Assembly (NCBI RefSeq): GCF_002906655.1
Contig: NZ_CP025795.1
Location: 248,001-312,000, forward strand
Direction: 5' to 3'
Source: Vibrio hyugaensis
Lineage (GTDB): Bacteria > Pseudomonadota > Gammaproteobacteria > Enterobacterales > Vibrionaceae
Length of the DNA stretch: 64,000 nt
Shown here: in pieces, positions 53,104-61,924 of the stretch
Layout: each line of letters starts with the position of its first letter
Position numbering within the stretch: position 1 is the stretch's first letter
The notes under the pieces: generated by a model
Databases searched by the model: none
Told to the model about the DNA's origin: nothing
The model's input: the letters and a program-made list of their open reading frames with translations, nothing else
Made by a program: the position numbers and the translations under genes

Positions 53104-54111
53104 CTAGGCTTTGGTTGTGCTGCGCTCTATCAATTTGACTGGTACCATCATCTTCACCAAGCTGCTGTTTTTATTGTTGATTTGATCAACGATAATTTTC
53201 ACACATTCACGCGCTAGACGACGGAAGTCTTGGCGGAAAGTGGTCAGTTGGTAGCTCAACCATTCCGTTTGTGGGATGTTGTCGAAGCCGATGACTTTCA
53301 GATCTTGAGGGATACGGATACCACACTCGAGACGCGCAACATCCATGACCGCCATCGCAAGGTTATCGGTCGCACAAAACACCGCTTCTGGACGATTCTT
53401 ATCGGCCAGCATGGCACGTACTTTATCCAGTGAGCTTGCGTAGTCGTAGCTCGCTTCAATGATGCGCGGCGTTTTACCTGTTAGATCTTCAAACTCCGAG
53501 CAGAAGCCACTTTGGCGCTCGTCATTGGTAAAGGTTGGGACTTCACCTGTCAGATAAACCGCGTTTTTCACCCCACTTTCGTGCAGCAGTTGTGCCGCTT
53601 GTTGGCCAGCTTCGTAGTTGTCACTGATAACGTAACTGCTCTTAGTGCCTTCTACGACGCGTGCATACTGAACGATAGGGATATTGAACTCTTCACACTC
53701 TTCATACAGTGATTTGTTGAAGGTAGCTGAAGCGGCAATGACACCATCTACGCGGTATTGGAAGATGTTCGGGATTGAGTGGTTGTCTTCATCATCCACT
53801 TGCCATGGAATCAACACCGCTGAGTAGCCTTGCTTCTGCAATTCACTTGAAATCAATTGAAGTGTTTTCATGTGGATAGGGTAGTCCGCATCTGGGAATA
53901 CCAAACCGATCAACTTAGATTCGTTGGTGGTCAAGCTACGTGCAAAAGCATTTGGACGGTAGTTTAGGGCTTTCGCGGCTTCGAAGACCTTTTGCTTGGT
54001 CTTTTCTGACACTGAGCTGCCCGGAACAAACACACGCGATACAGTAGATTGAGAAACGCCAGCCAGTTTGGCAACGTCCTTCGATGTTACGGTTTGTTTT
54101 GCAGGATTCAT
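53104..54111 (-). CDS. LacI/GalR-family regulator
   Basis: 335 residues from ATG 54111 (the frame extends upstream but family homology starts here). HTH: TSKDVAKLAGVSQSTVSRVF, hinge KALNYRPNAFARSL, then a periplasmic-binding-protein-like effector domain (LIGLVFPDADYPIHMKTLQL; DGVIAASATFNKSLYEECEE; AVFCATDNLAMAVMDVARLE). It should control the neighbouring nutrient locus. An 18-bp motif ~45 bp upstream of its start recurs in the MFS/symporter gap (see findings). Confidence 0.9.
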   Translation of the reverse strand: MNPAKQTVTSKDVAKLAGVSQSTVSRVFVPGSSVSEKTKQKVFEAAKALNYRPNAFARSLTTNESKLIGLVFPDADYPIHMKTLQLISSELQKQGYSAVLIPWQVDDEDNHSIPNIFQYRVDGVIAASATFNKSLYEECEEFNIPIVQYARVVEGTKSSYVISDNYEAGQQAAQLLHESGVKNAVYLTGEVPTFTNDERQSGFCSEFEDLTGKTPRIIEASYDYASSLDKVRAMLADKNRPEAVFCATDNLAMAVMDVARLECGIRIPQDLKVIGFDNIPQTEWLSYQLTTFRQDFRRLARECVKIIVDQINNKNSSLVKMMVPVKLIERSTTKA

Positions 54112-54155
54112 GTGAGTTGATTCATAAGTCAGTTTAACTGTGACTAGGTTAACAC

Positions 54156-54173
54156 AAATAGGTACGTAGTCAT
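54156..54173. promoter_or_regulatory. Candidate LacI-family operator, copy 1
   Basis: AAATAGGTACGTAGTCAT. It agrees with the copy at 58191-58208 (complement strand) at 14-15 of 18 positions and is partly palindromic around GT/AC. Placement suggests autoregulation. Confidence 0.45.
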
Positions 54174-54231
54174 AAAGAGAAATCGGCAAGATTTAGGTAA
54201 ATAAAGGGTTAGATTGTATTTTCCAAGGCGG

Positions 54232-54248
54232 TTTGGGTCGTACCCAAA
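54232..54248. promoter_or_regulatory. Perfect inverted repeat TTTGGGT-N3-ACCCAAA
   Basis: Perfect 7-bp arms with CGT between them, in the gap between the LacI and porin genes. It shares CGTACCCA with the operator-like copy at 58191, but its symmetry is different. May be a weaker site or unrelated. Confidence 0.35.
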
Positions 54249-54269
54249 TTGCAACTCATGTTTTGGATA

Positions 54270-54305
54270 TGAAAAAAGCCCTACCCAAAAAAGGTAAGGC
54301 TTGCT
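54270..54305 (-). terminator. Terminator-like hairpin after the porin gene
   Basis: AGCCTTACC and GGTAGGGCT pair (one mismatch) around a T-rich loop and are followed on the - strand by TTTTTTC. Confidence 0.6.
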
Positions 54306-54368
54306 CTTATTTCCCATTTCCACTAAATCGAATAAGTTACGTAACCGGAATAACTTATCTCGTGGCTA

Positions 54369-55454
54369 TCAGAAGTAGTAGCGAATACCTGCCGCGAATT
54401 GATCATCACGATTTTCGAATTTGCTGCCATCGTACTGATCTTTACCTAGGTCGAACTGGTATTCAGTCCAAACTAGGAATTTGTTCTTCTGGAAGTGGTA
54501 TTCAAGACCAGGAATCAGCAAGTTACGCTCGTAACCTTGCGTCTCGTCACCACGATCTTCCATGTAGTTGTAGTTCAACGTTGGGCGTAGGCCGTTGTCG
54601 AAGTGGTAGTAAGTGTAAATTTCGCCACCTAGGGTATCGAACATCACGTCCGTACCGCCTTGGCTCACCGCTTCCCAGTTTTCGCCAACGTGGAAAGTCG
54701 CACCTGCGTAAAAGCCACCGTTGCTGTAGTTCGCACCCAATAGCATGATGCGCATGTTGTCGCCGTTTTCTACGCCAACCACGCTTGCGTCTAGATCGGC
54801 TACTTCATTTTGATGGTAAGCCGCACCAAGTGTTACGCCATCAACGGGTTTGTAAGTGATCGACGCACCCATGCCGTTTTTCAGTGAGGCTGTCGCATTG
54901 CTTGCTAGAGCAACATCTTCACGCGTGGTTTGGTAAGTAAAGCCGTAGCTCACTTTTTCATTGATTGAATTGCGGTACGTAATTGAGTTTTCAGCACGAC
55001 CAGCACCTGATGCGATACCCCAGTCAGCTAGGTTGTAAACACCTGAGCCACGAGTACCGAATACACGACCTAAATCGGTGTACCATGCTACGTCGTAGAA
55101 GGTAGACCACTGCTTAGTACCCGCAGCAATCTTGCCGTATTTTTCGTGATCAACACCTGCGTATAGCAAGCGGTCGTAAATGTTGTCGCCGTTCGCGCCA
55201 GAGTTGTAGCCCCATTCCGCGTGACCGAAACCAGTCCAGCCGTTATCTAGGCCCATTTGGCCTTTCAAACCGAAACGTGAGCTGCCGCTGTTCCATTCGC
55301 CGTTGTCATCACCGCCACGGTCTTGGTAGCGAAGATCGAAACGGCCATCGATGGTTAGGCTGTCGCCAGCGTCATTAACAAAAGTGTGTGCAGCAAAGGC
55401 TGAGCTAGAAGTAAGCGCTGCTAAAATCACTGCAGAAAGGGTCGACTTTTTCAT
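54369..55454 (-). CDS. Gram-negative general porin
   Basis: 361 residues from ATG 55454 (MKKSTLSAVILAALTSSSAFA signal peptide). Beta-barrel pattern with alternating aromatic residues, porin motifs (GDSLTIDGRFDLRYQDRGG; SRFGLKGQMGLDNGWTGFGH; GFTYQTTREDVAL; GVTLGAAYHQN) and the terminal phenylalanine (FAAGIRYYF) recognised by the BAM machinery. Loop L3-like stretch RGSGVYNLADWG. It sits after the SnoaL-like gene, with a 177-bp gap, in the LacI locus, so it may be a substrate-specific entry channel. Confidence 0.88.
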   Translation of the reverse strand: MKKSTLSAVILAALTSSSAFAAHTFVNDAGDSLTIDGRFDLRYQDRGGDDNGEWNSGSSRFGLKGQMGLDNGWTGFGHAEWGYNSGANGDNIYDRLLYAGVDHEKYGKIAAGTKQWSTFYDVAWYTDLGRVFGTRGSGVYNLADWGIASGAGRAENSITYRNSINEKVSYGFTYQTTREDVALASNATASLKNGMGASITYKPVDGVTLGAAYHQNEVADLDASVVGVENGDNMRIMLLGANYSNGGFYAGATFHVGENWEAVSQGGTDVMFDTLGGEIYTYYHFDNGLRPTLNYNYMEDRGDETQGYERNLLIPGLEYHFQKNKFLVWTEYQFDLGKDQYDGSKFENRDDQFAAGIRYYF

Positions 55455-55631
55455 CATCAATCTCATTATTCAGGGCGCAGAAAGCCACCGTGCGTTCATG
55501 CCCGTTTTGAATAAGGGTTCTATCTTGAGGTTGTGCCCCATCCTTGAGGCACGAGTTGGGAGCATGTCGCCTGAACCGAGAGGGGATTCAGGCAACATAA
55601 AGGCGGGTTGACAATCCGCCCCTAGGACTTC

Positions 55632-56648
55632 TTATAGAGAAGGGTTTAGGATCTGTTGAGTACGCTCAAACACATCTAGACCTTGCTGTTTTAGCCAGTA
55701 AGGAAGGTCGATCAGTACCCAGTTCTCAGATAGCTTGTCGCCGTCACGGTAGTAAACGTCAACCACTTGCATGTCTGCGCGTACTTCACCGCCCGTCATA
55801 CCTAGGAAACCACCGATTGGCGTGTTCGATAGGTTTGGCCAGCCGAAGAAACAAGAGAAGTTACCTTCAGCGAAGCGACATACGTGGCCGTTAAACTTTT
55901 TGTCTTTTAGGTTGTTACGGAACGGCAATTGGTGCTGCTGTTGGTAACGAGGAATTGTGTAAGACGCACCGATACCACATGGACCGTACCAAATCATGTC
56001 TTTAGACCAGCTCTTCTCAAGAACTTCTGGTGGGCAACCCATTGCGCCGCTGTCGTTCAGTGCAGATAGGTCATCAACCATCTTGTTCACTAGTGCTAAT
56101 GTTGCTACGCCTTCTTCTGGTGCTGCGTCTTCGAACAGTAGACCATCGTGGTTACGAGGACCAGGGTATACGAAGTGCTTACCTGTTGATGGTGGCAGTG
56201 GGTAACAACCCGCTTGGTCCATCGCACCTAGAAGGTCTAGGAATAGGCCAGTCTTAGTGATCTTGCCGTTTTCAACACAGTTAAATTCTGCGTAACGGAT
56301 GTTCATGATCTTGCCAGTTGGACGCATACCTAGGTATTCAGCGTCGAATAGACCCATGAAGTGACCCATGCTCATTACCCAGATTTCACCCGATGTTACT
56401 TCGTTCTCACCACCGATGAAGATGTCTTGACGACGCTGCATGCGAGTCATTGATTTCATCAAAGGAGCCCAGAAAACGTCAGCCGCTGCTTGAGCGCCTT
56501 GTTGCTCACGGAATGGGTAAACACCACGCCATAGGTAATCTTCTGAAGTGTGTGCTTTTAGTACTTCTGCAACGTTCTCGTGAGTTGCGTTTTCCATTGC
56601 GCTGAAGTATTCACGTACAACGCGTTTCGCTTCTTGATATTTAGACAT
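55632..56648 (-). CDS. Protein of two SnoaL/NTF2-like domains
   Basis: 338 residues, no signal peptide. Two NTF2-type domains: ~5-150 (VVREYFSAMENATHENVAEV; GRPTGKIMNIRYAEFNCVEN-like; TKTGLFLDLLGAMDQAG) and ~180-338 (SWSKDMIWYGPCGIGASYTI; FAEGNFSCFFGWPNLSNTPI; VLIDLPYWLKQQGLDVFERT). Families of this type include SnoaL-like cyclases and ester cyclases, which act on small ring or lactone substrates. The target is unknown. It is preceded by the MFS gene on the same strand (101 bp). Confidence 0.75.
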   Translation of the reverse strand: MSKYQEAKRVVREYFSAMENATHENVAEVLKAHTSEDYLWRGVYPFREQQGAQAAADVFWAPLMKSMTRMQRRQDIFIGGENEVTSGEIWVMSMGHFMGLFDAEYLGMRPTGKIMNIRYAEFNCVENGKITKTGLFLDLLGAMDQAGCYPLPPSTGKHFVYPGPRNHDGLLFEDAAPEEGVATLALVNKMVDDLSALNDSGAMGCPPEVLEKSWSKDMIWYGPCGIGASYTIPRYQQQHQLPFRNNLKDKKFNGHVCRFAEGNFSCFFGWPNLSNTPIGGFLGMTGGEVRADMQVVDVYYRDGDKLSENWVLIDLPYWLKQQGLDVFERTQQILNPSL

Positions 56649-56749
56649 AATAAACTCTCTTATTTGCTGTCGAGTCGGCTTTGGGAACAGGACTCGAAAT
56701 TAAGTTTTTTCATCCGGCCGGGGAGCCAGCCGGAGTTTTTGAAATTCAG

Positions 56750-58045
56750 TTACGCTTTTGCTGCTTCAGCTTTTTTGCTCTTATCGAACACGCCGCCTTT
56801 TAGTGTCTCTGGCAGTGATAGCCATAGAAGACCAGCAAGGATCCATACGATTGGTGAACCCCACATCGCGGTTTGTAGGTCGGTACGCTCTTGGATGAAG
56901 ATAAGTACCATTGGTGCCCACATACCGATGATACGACCGCCGTGGAATAGCGCTGCGCCGTAGCTACGTAGGTGTGCAGGGAACAGTTCTGAGAAGTAAC
57001 CTCCCCATACCGCAGAAGAAGACAGGCCGAAGTTGTAAATCAGACCTAGGATAGCCAGCATGTTTAGGCCGCCAATCACCATGTCGCCAGGGGCAACGAA
57101 GAAGATTGAAACCATGATGCCCGCTAGGATGAAACCAAATGCGTTCACCTTACGGCCGAATTTATCTGCCGCCCAACCCCAGAACCACGCACCAAACAGT
57201 GAACCAAACGCTGAGATAGAGAAGATGAGACCGATGGTTGCACCGTCGAACATACGTACATCACGTAGGTAAGTGGTTACGAAGCCACCGAAGAATTGGA
57301 AACCGTAGAAGTTCAGGCCAGCCAGCAATAGACACGTTAATGTGATCTTACGGTAAGGTTTGCTTAGCATTTCGCCCCAAGAGCCTTTTTTCGCTGGTGC
57401 ATTTGATGCCTCAGCTTTTGCTTGCTCTTCTTCACCGTAAGCGATCACTTTGTTGTCACTAGGTAGCACAAAGATCATGACGACAGCCGCTGCCAATGGT
57501 GGGATACCACCCACAAGCATTAGGCTTTCCCATGGTGCATCGATGCTTGCAATGAATGCTGCATACGCACCCATTACCATCAGTGCTACAGAGAACATAG
57601 AAGACGCGAATGCCGTCAACTTACCACGTACCGTTGGCGTAAATAGGCCGATCATCAGGCTCACTGCTACGGTGAAGTAACCACCCAGTGACAAACCAAT
57701 GATGAAACGCATTGCTGCCCATGTTGCGTAGTCGGTGAACATCATATTGATGATAGTTGCGCCACCATTAAGGGCTGTGATGGTAATAAGAGTGGATTTC
57801 TTACCAAATTTTGTTGCGAACCAAGCACAGCTTAATGCACCGATGAGTGCACCAACCGACTGCCATGTATAGAACTGGGCAGTGTCTGACAGGCTAATAC
57901 CATCATACGCTTCAACGATGTATGGGCGTACGTAGTCAATAATTACAAAGTTATAACAATAGAAAAAGTAACCAACCAGTATCGCTAGATAGGCAGCTAC
58001 CCTTTGAATCATAGGAACTTCGCTCATGTGTCTTTTGGCATTCAT
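56750..58045 (-). CDS. MFS transporter, aromatic/sugar acid:H+ symporter type
   Basis: 431 residues with 12 predicted helices. Family-typical stretches: YFFYCYNFVIIDYVRPYIVE, LIGALSCAWFATKFGKKSTL, MRFIIGLSLGGYFTVAVSLM, and GAWFWGWAADKFGRKVNAFG in the second half. This is the AAHS/NanT-like MFS subgroup that imports organic acids. It reads into the SnoaL-like gene and the porin gene. The gap to the divergent symporter gene holds an operator-like site. Confidence 0.85.
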   Translation of the reverse strand: MNAKRHMSEVPMIQRVAAYLAILVGYFFYCYNFVIIDYVRPYIVEAYDGISLSDTAQFYTWQSVGALIGALSCAWFATKFGKKSTLITITALNGGATIINMMFTDYATWAAMRFIIGLSLGGYFTVAVSLMIGLFTPTVRGKLTAFASSMFSVALMVMGAYAAFIASIDAPWESLMLVGGIPPLAAAVVMIFVLPSDNKVIAYGEEEQAKAEASNAPAKKGSWGEMLSKPYRKITLTCLLLAGLNFYGFQFFGGFVTTYLRDVRMFDGATIGLIFSISAFGSLFGAWFWGWAADKFGRKVNAFGFILAGIMVSIFFVAPGDMVIGGLNMLAILGLIYNFGLSSSAVWGGYFSELFPAHLRSYGAALFHGGRIIGMWAPMVLIFIQERTDLQTAMWGSPIVWILAGLLWLSLPETLKGGVFDKSKKAEAAKA

Positions 58046-58383
58046 GACCGATAAACCTCTATTTCACTTAGGATTTGTTGCTATTCAAACTTAATGAACA
58101 CGATCTTATTGGGATCATCTTCGATTTCGTGTCGGGGTGAATCATAGTTTTTTTAAGGTTATTAGATCCGTGATCAAAATCAATTTTAAAATGAATGCGT
58201 ACCCATTTTGTGGGTTTTAGTGACAAGGATCTCACTAATCGGCGCTTTTGGCGATTTTGAATACATTTTCACCTATATTGGTGATAATAATCACACTTAC
58301 AGTGGGATTGTCGTTTAAAAATGCCTTTTTACAGTAATATCTGGGCATAATAATTAGCTACCCAGAATTAGGAAAACCTTAAA
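58046..58383. promoter_or_regulatory. Divergent control region of the nutrient locus
   Basis: 338 bp between the MFS and SSS genes. It contains the candidate operator at 58191-58208, and AT-rich stretches suited to promoters on both sides; no coding frame. Confidence 0.5.
58191..58208. promoter_or_regulatory. Candidate LacI-family operator, copy 2
   Basis: Near-perfect palindrome AATGCGTACCCATT (58194-58207; 6 of 7 pairs), embedded in an 18-bp motif matching the site before the LacI gene on the opposite strand. Confidence 0.5.
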
Positions 58384-59925
58384 ATGGTTACGTACTCAAG
58401 TTTTGTGGTGATTGCGTTATATGTAGCAATTACCATAATAATCAGCTATTTAGTGAATAAGCGCTACAGTGTTGGTGGCGACTTTTCCACGGGTGGAAAG
58501 CAATTTGGCTGGTTTACGGCAGGTGTTTCGATACTTGCGACTTACATTAGTGCGATGACGTTTGTAGGGATGCCTGGTTGGGTTTATAGCTCTGGCATGG
58601 AAGCGATGAGTATTCACCTTAACTATCCCATCGTTATCTTTTTCACTGTTATTTTCTTTGTACCTGTCTTCTATAAGCTGGGTCTGACTTCGATTTATGA
58701 ATACCTTGAGCACCGCTTTGGGGTGTATGCAAGAACCATCAACTCGATTGTGTTCATTGTGGTTCAATGTATCTCTGCGGGTGTGATTTTGTATGCCGTG
58801 GCGCTGATCTTAGTGCAAGTTCTGCCCATTAGTATTTCTGAAGCCATCATCTACATTAGTATTTTCACCGCTTGCTATACCTATGCGGGCGGGATTTCCA
58901 CGGTTATCTGGACCGATATGTTGCAATCTGCAGTATTGGTTGCGGGCAGCATCGCTATCTTTGCCATTCTAATGACAGAGATTAATGCGGCAGATTACCT
59001 TTCTCGTGATCACCTGAATATCATCAACTTAGACTTTGATTTAGGCGTGGATACCACACTCTGGGCTGGCGTGGTCGCAGTGAGCTTTTTGCATTTGAGT
59101 GTGTACGGCACCAACCAATTGATCATTCAACGTACGCTGGCGACGAAGTGTGAGAAGACCGCACAAAAATCGATGCTGCTTTGTGGTTACGGCTCTTTTT
59201 TCATTTACTTGTTCTTTGCTGTGCTTGGCGTGTTGTTGAGCGTCTTTTATCAAGACCAATCGTTTGAGAACAGCAATGAAGTGATTTTGGATTTCGTATT
59301 CAATCATACCAATCCAATCGTCGTGGGTTTAGTCATCTCGGCACTTGCGGCAGCGGCGATGTCCACGTTGGACTCTACATACAATTCAATGGCAACCGTT
59401 GCCACGTTTGATATCTACAAACGCTTTGTTCGCAAAAGTGCAAACGGCGAGCACTACGAGAAAGTGGCAAGAAAGATGAGTCTACTTGCTGCTGCACTGG
59501 TGGTTGTGCCTGCGCTTCTGGCGGTGTCGAATGAATCGGTACTCAAAACCATCGCAAGTTTGACGTCTATTTTTGTTGGTATCCGTTTAGGTTCGTTCGT
59601 GCTTGGTTTGTTCTGGGAAAAAGCCAATGAGAAAGGCGTGATAGTCGGCAGTATCATGAGTGTCATTGCGGTGTTTACTGCAATGTATCTCGACGTGGCT
59701 TGGCCGTGGTTTGCGCCAATCGGTACGTTTATCTTTCTTTTGTTTGGTGTGTTAGTGAGCCGTCGTTGGGGCTCCGTGACTGCCGAGCAACAAATCTTTA
59801 TCAATAATCAAAAACATCTTTTTGCAAAGCCAACCGCAAGCCATTACGGGCTATTGGTGTTCGCCGTGGCGACCATCGCTGCTTGTATGGTTCTCCCTGA
59901 TTGGCTTTATGCTGCATTGTCGTAA
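58384..59925 (+). CDS. Sodium:solute symporter, SSS family
   Basis: 513 residues with ~13 membrane helices. SSS signatures: FSTGGKQFGWFTAGVSILAT, SAMTFVGMPGWVYSSGMEAM, and ALAAAAMSTLDSTYNSMATV, the latter matching the family's Na+-site helix. It is 11 bp upstream of the L-serine dehydratase gene and so co-transcribed. The pair suggests import of serine or of a compound degraded to serine. Confidence 0.87.
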   Translation: MVTYSSFVVIALYVAITIIISYLVNKRYSVGGDFSTGGKQFGWFTAGVSILATYISAMTFVGMPGWVYSSGMEAMSIHLNYPIVIFFTVIFFVPVFYKLGLTSIYEYLEHRFGVYARTINSIVFIVVQCISAGVILYAVALILVQVLPISISEAIIYISIFTACYTYAGGISTVIWTDMLQSAVLVAGSIAIFAILMTEINAADYLSRDHLNIINLDFDLGVDTTLWAGVVAVSFLHLSVYGTNQLIIQRTLATKCEKTAQKSMLLCGYGSFFIYLFFAVLGVLLSVFYQDQSFENSNEVILDFVFNHTNPIVVGLVISALAAAAMSTLDSTYNSMATVATFDIYKRFVRKSANGEHYEKVARKMSLLAAALVVVPALLAVSNESVLKTIASLTSIFVGIRLGSFVLGLFWEKANEKGVIVGSIMSVIAVFTAMYLDVAWPWFAPIGTFIFLLFGVLVSRRWGSVTAEQQIFINNQKHLFAKPTASHYGLLVFAVATIAACMVLPDWLYAALS

Positions 59926-59936
59926 TAGGTAAGTTT

Positions 59937-61307
59937 ATGCTGTCCATCTTTGATATTTACAAGATTGGTGTTGGTCCTTCTAGCTCTCACACCAATGGTC
60001 CAATGATCGCGGGTTACCACTTCACTCGTTTGATTGAATCGAACTTGGCAAAAGTGGTTCGTATTCAAGTTGATTTATACGGCTCACTTTCGTTGACGGG
60101 AATTGGTCACCACACGGATCGTGCAACAATTCTGGGTTTACTGGGCAATAAACCAGACACCATCAAAATCGCTTCTGCGAACAAAGCCATGCGTAAAGCG
60201 GTAGAAGAGGGCATGATGTCTGTCGATGGCCGTCATGAAATCGAATTCAACTACAAAACGGATATGTTGTTCCATGAAGAGAACCTTCCTCTGCATGAGA
60301 ATGGCATGACGATTACTGCGTTAGATGCGCACGGCAATCAGGTTGGCTTTGAAACTTACTATTCTATCGGTGGCGGTTTCATCGCAACAGCAGATGAGTT
60401 GCAAAATGGCAGCGCGACTGCTCCAGTAGAGGTTGAATTCCCATTCTCAAGTGCGGATGAAATGCTGGCGCAAGCCGATAAGAATGGCATGAGCCTTGGC
60501 GGTATGATTCTGAAAAACGAGCAAGCATTTCAGGATATGGAAGCCATCAATCAGCGCGCAGAACAGATCTGGCGCGTGATGACGCGTTGTATGGAACGCG
60601 GCTTTGAGACAGAAGGTATTTTAGATGGTGGCCTGAACGTCACTCGTCGAGCGCCGAACTTGCTGAAGAAGCTAGAAGCGAACGCAGCAATAGAGAACGA
60701 TCCGATGGAAGTCATGGATTGGATTAACTTGTTTGCCTTCGCTGTAAGTGAAGAAAACGCCGCTGGTGGACAAGTTGTTACGTCACCAACGAATGGTGCG
60801 GCGGGTGTGATTCCAGCGGTATTGATGTACTACCATCGCTTCATCAAAGAGCTTGATACCAAACAGCTCAAAGACTTCCTCGCAGTCTCTGGTGCGATTG
60901 GCATCTTGTACAAAACCAATGCCTCTATTTCGGGTGCTGAAGTAGGCTGTCAGGGCGAAGTCGGCGTGTCTTCTTCCATGGCGGCAGCTGGCTTGACGGC
61001 GCTACGTGGTGGCAGCAATGAGCAAATTTGTATTGCGGCCGAGATTGCCATGGAGCACTCACTAGGCATGACTTGTGACCCAATTGGTGGCTTAGTGCAA
61101 GTACCATGTATTGAGCGTAATGCGATGGGTGCAATGAAAGCGATCAATGCTTCTCGCATGGCATTAAAGCGTAATAGTAAATGTTTGATCTCGTTGGATA
61201 AGGTGATTGAAACCATGTACCAAACGGGCAAAGACATGAACAAGAAATACCGCGAAACGTCACTGGGTGGATTGGCTTTGATTCACCTAGCACCGCCTTG
61301 CGAATAA
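59937..61307 (+). CDS. sdaA: L-serine dehydratase (Fe-S type)
   Basis: 456 residues from ATG 59937. Single-chain Fe-S L-serine ammonia-lyase: N-terminal beta domain (SIFDIYKIGVGPSSSHTNGP; YGSLSLTGIGHHTDRATILG) and C-terminal alpha domain with cluster cysteines in AEVGCQGEVGVSSSMAAAGL, GMTCDPIGGLVQVPCIERNA. It deaminates serine to pyruvate and ammonia in the cytoplasm. Coupled to the upstream symporter gene. Terminator at 61334-61363. Confidence 0.93.
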   Translation: MLSIFDIYKIGVGPSSSHTNGPMIAGYHFTRLIESNLAKVVRIQVDLYGSLSLTGIGHHTDRATILGLLGNKPDTIKIASANKAMRKAVEEGMMSVDGRHEIEFNYKTDMLFHEENLPLHENGMTITALDAHGNQVGFETYYSIGGGFIATADELQNGSATAPVEVEFPFSSADEMLAQADKNGMSLGGMILKNEQAFQDMEAINQRAEQIWRVMTRCMERGFETEGILDGGLNVTRRAPNLLKKLEANAAIENDPMEVMDWINLFAFAVSEENAAGGQVVTSPTNGAAGVIPAVLMYYHRFIKELDTKQLKDFLAVSGAIGILYKTNASISGAEVGCQGEVGVSSSMAAAGLTALRGGSNEQICIAAEIAMEHSLGMTCDPIGGLVQVPCIERNAMGAMKAINASRMALKRNSKCLISLDKVIETMYQTGKDMNKKYRETSLGGLALIHLAPPCE

Positions 61308-61333
61308 TGAGTTAAGCAAGCCTAACCAACAAA

Positions 61334-61363
61334 AAAGCCGATGTACTGATAAGCATCGGCTTT
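61334..61363 (+). terminator. Terminator of the serine dehydratase gene
   Basis: AAAGCCGATG and CATCGGCTTT pair around a loop, then GTTTTTT. Confidence 0.85.
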
Positions 61364-61399
61364 GTTTTTTGTTGGTGTGACTGAATGAGTTCGGTGGGT

Positions 61400-61636
61400 T
61401 TATCGCAATAGGAAGTAAGGCGTATTTACGTAAGCGTGTCCCGCTGAAATCGCATAAGGCAGTACGACTTTACCAACAGATACCGCGGTGTTTACCAGTG
61501 GTTGAACGTTGATATTGGCATTCATCAAAGTAGGGCGAACGTTGGGAGCTAAGCGATAGTGGCTTGGAGTGGAAACACAGCCAGAAAGTGTAGACGTAAA
61601 TAGCAGTGCAATGATGATTGATTTGATGGCTTTCAT
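61400..61636 (-). CDS. Small lipoprotein of unknown function
   Basis: 78 residues from ATG 61636. Lipobox LSGC follows the signal MKAIKSIIIALLFTSTLSGC. The mature part (VSTPSHYRLAPNVRPTLMNA; NINVQPLVNTAVSVGKVVLP; ISAGHAYVNTPYFLLR) is short and unfamiliar. The open frame continues upstream to 61777, but the signal peptide fixes the start here. Monocistronic; converges on the serine dehydratase gene. Confidence 0.7.
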   Translation of the reverse strand: MKAIKSIIIALLFTSTLSGCVSTPSHYRLAPNVRPTLMNANINVQPLVNTAVSVGKVVLPYAISAGHAYVNTPYFLLR

Positions 61637-61871
61637 AATGGTGACTCTCAAAAATAGTATTTTGGCTCTGGTTTTGGTTATCGGGATGAGCCTTGGTTGA
61701 GAGGAAGATTGCCTGAGTCGAACGAACGTCACCATCAATGTAAAACAAGTCATAGCGCACAAGACTAAAAGTAACACTATGCGTAACTAACAATAATTAT
61801 TTTCGAGGTAAGTTGCTTAATAAGGTGCCTGTATTGGTTTGTTAGTGCTTTGGATAGAAGATGAAAACCGT

Positions 61872-61903
61872 AAAAAGCCAGAACGATATCTGTTCTGGCT
61901 TTA
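61872..61903. terminator. Terminator after the diguanylate cyclase gene
   Basis: AAAGCCAGAAC and GTTCTGGCTTT pair around an 8-base loop, with T-runs on both sides. Confidence 0.8.
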
Positions 61904-61924
61904 TGTCTTTTGGGACGAAAAGCG

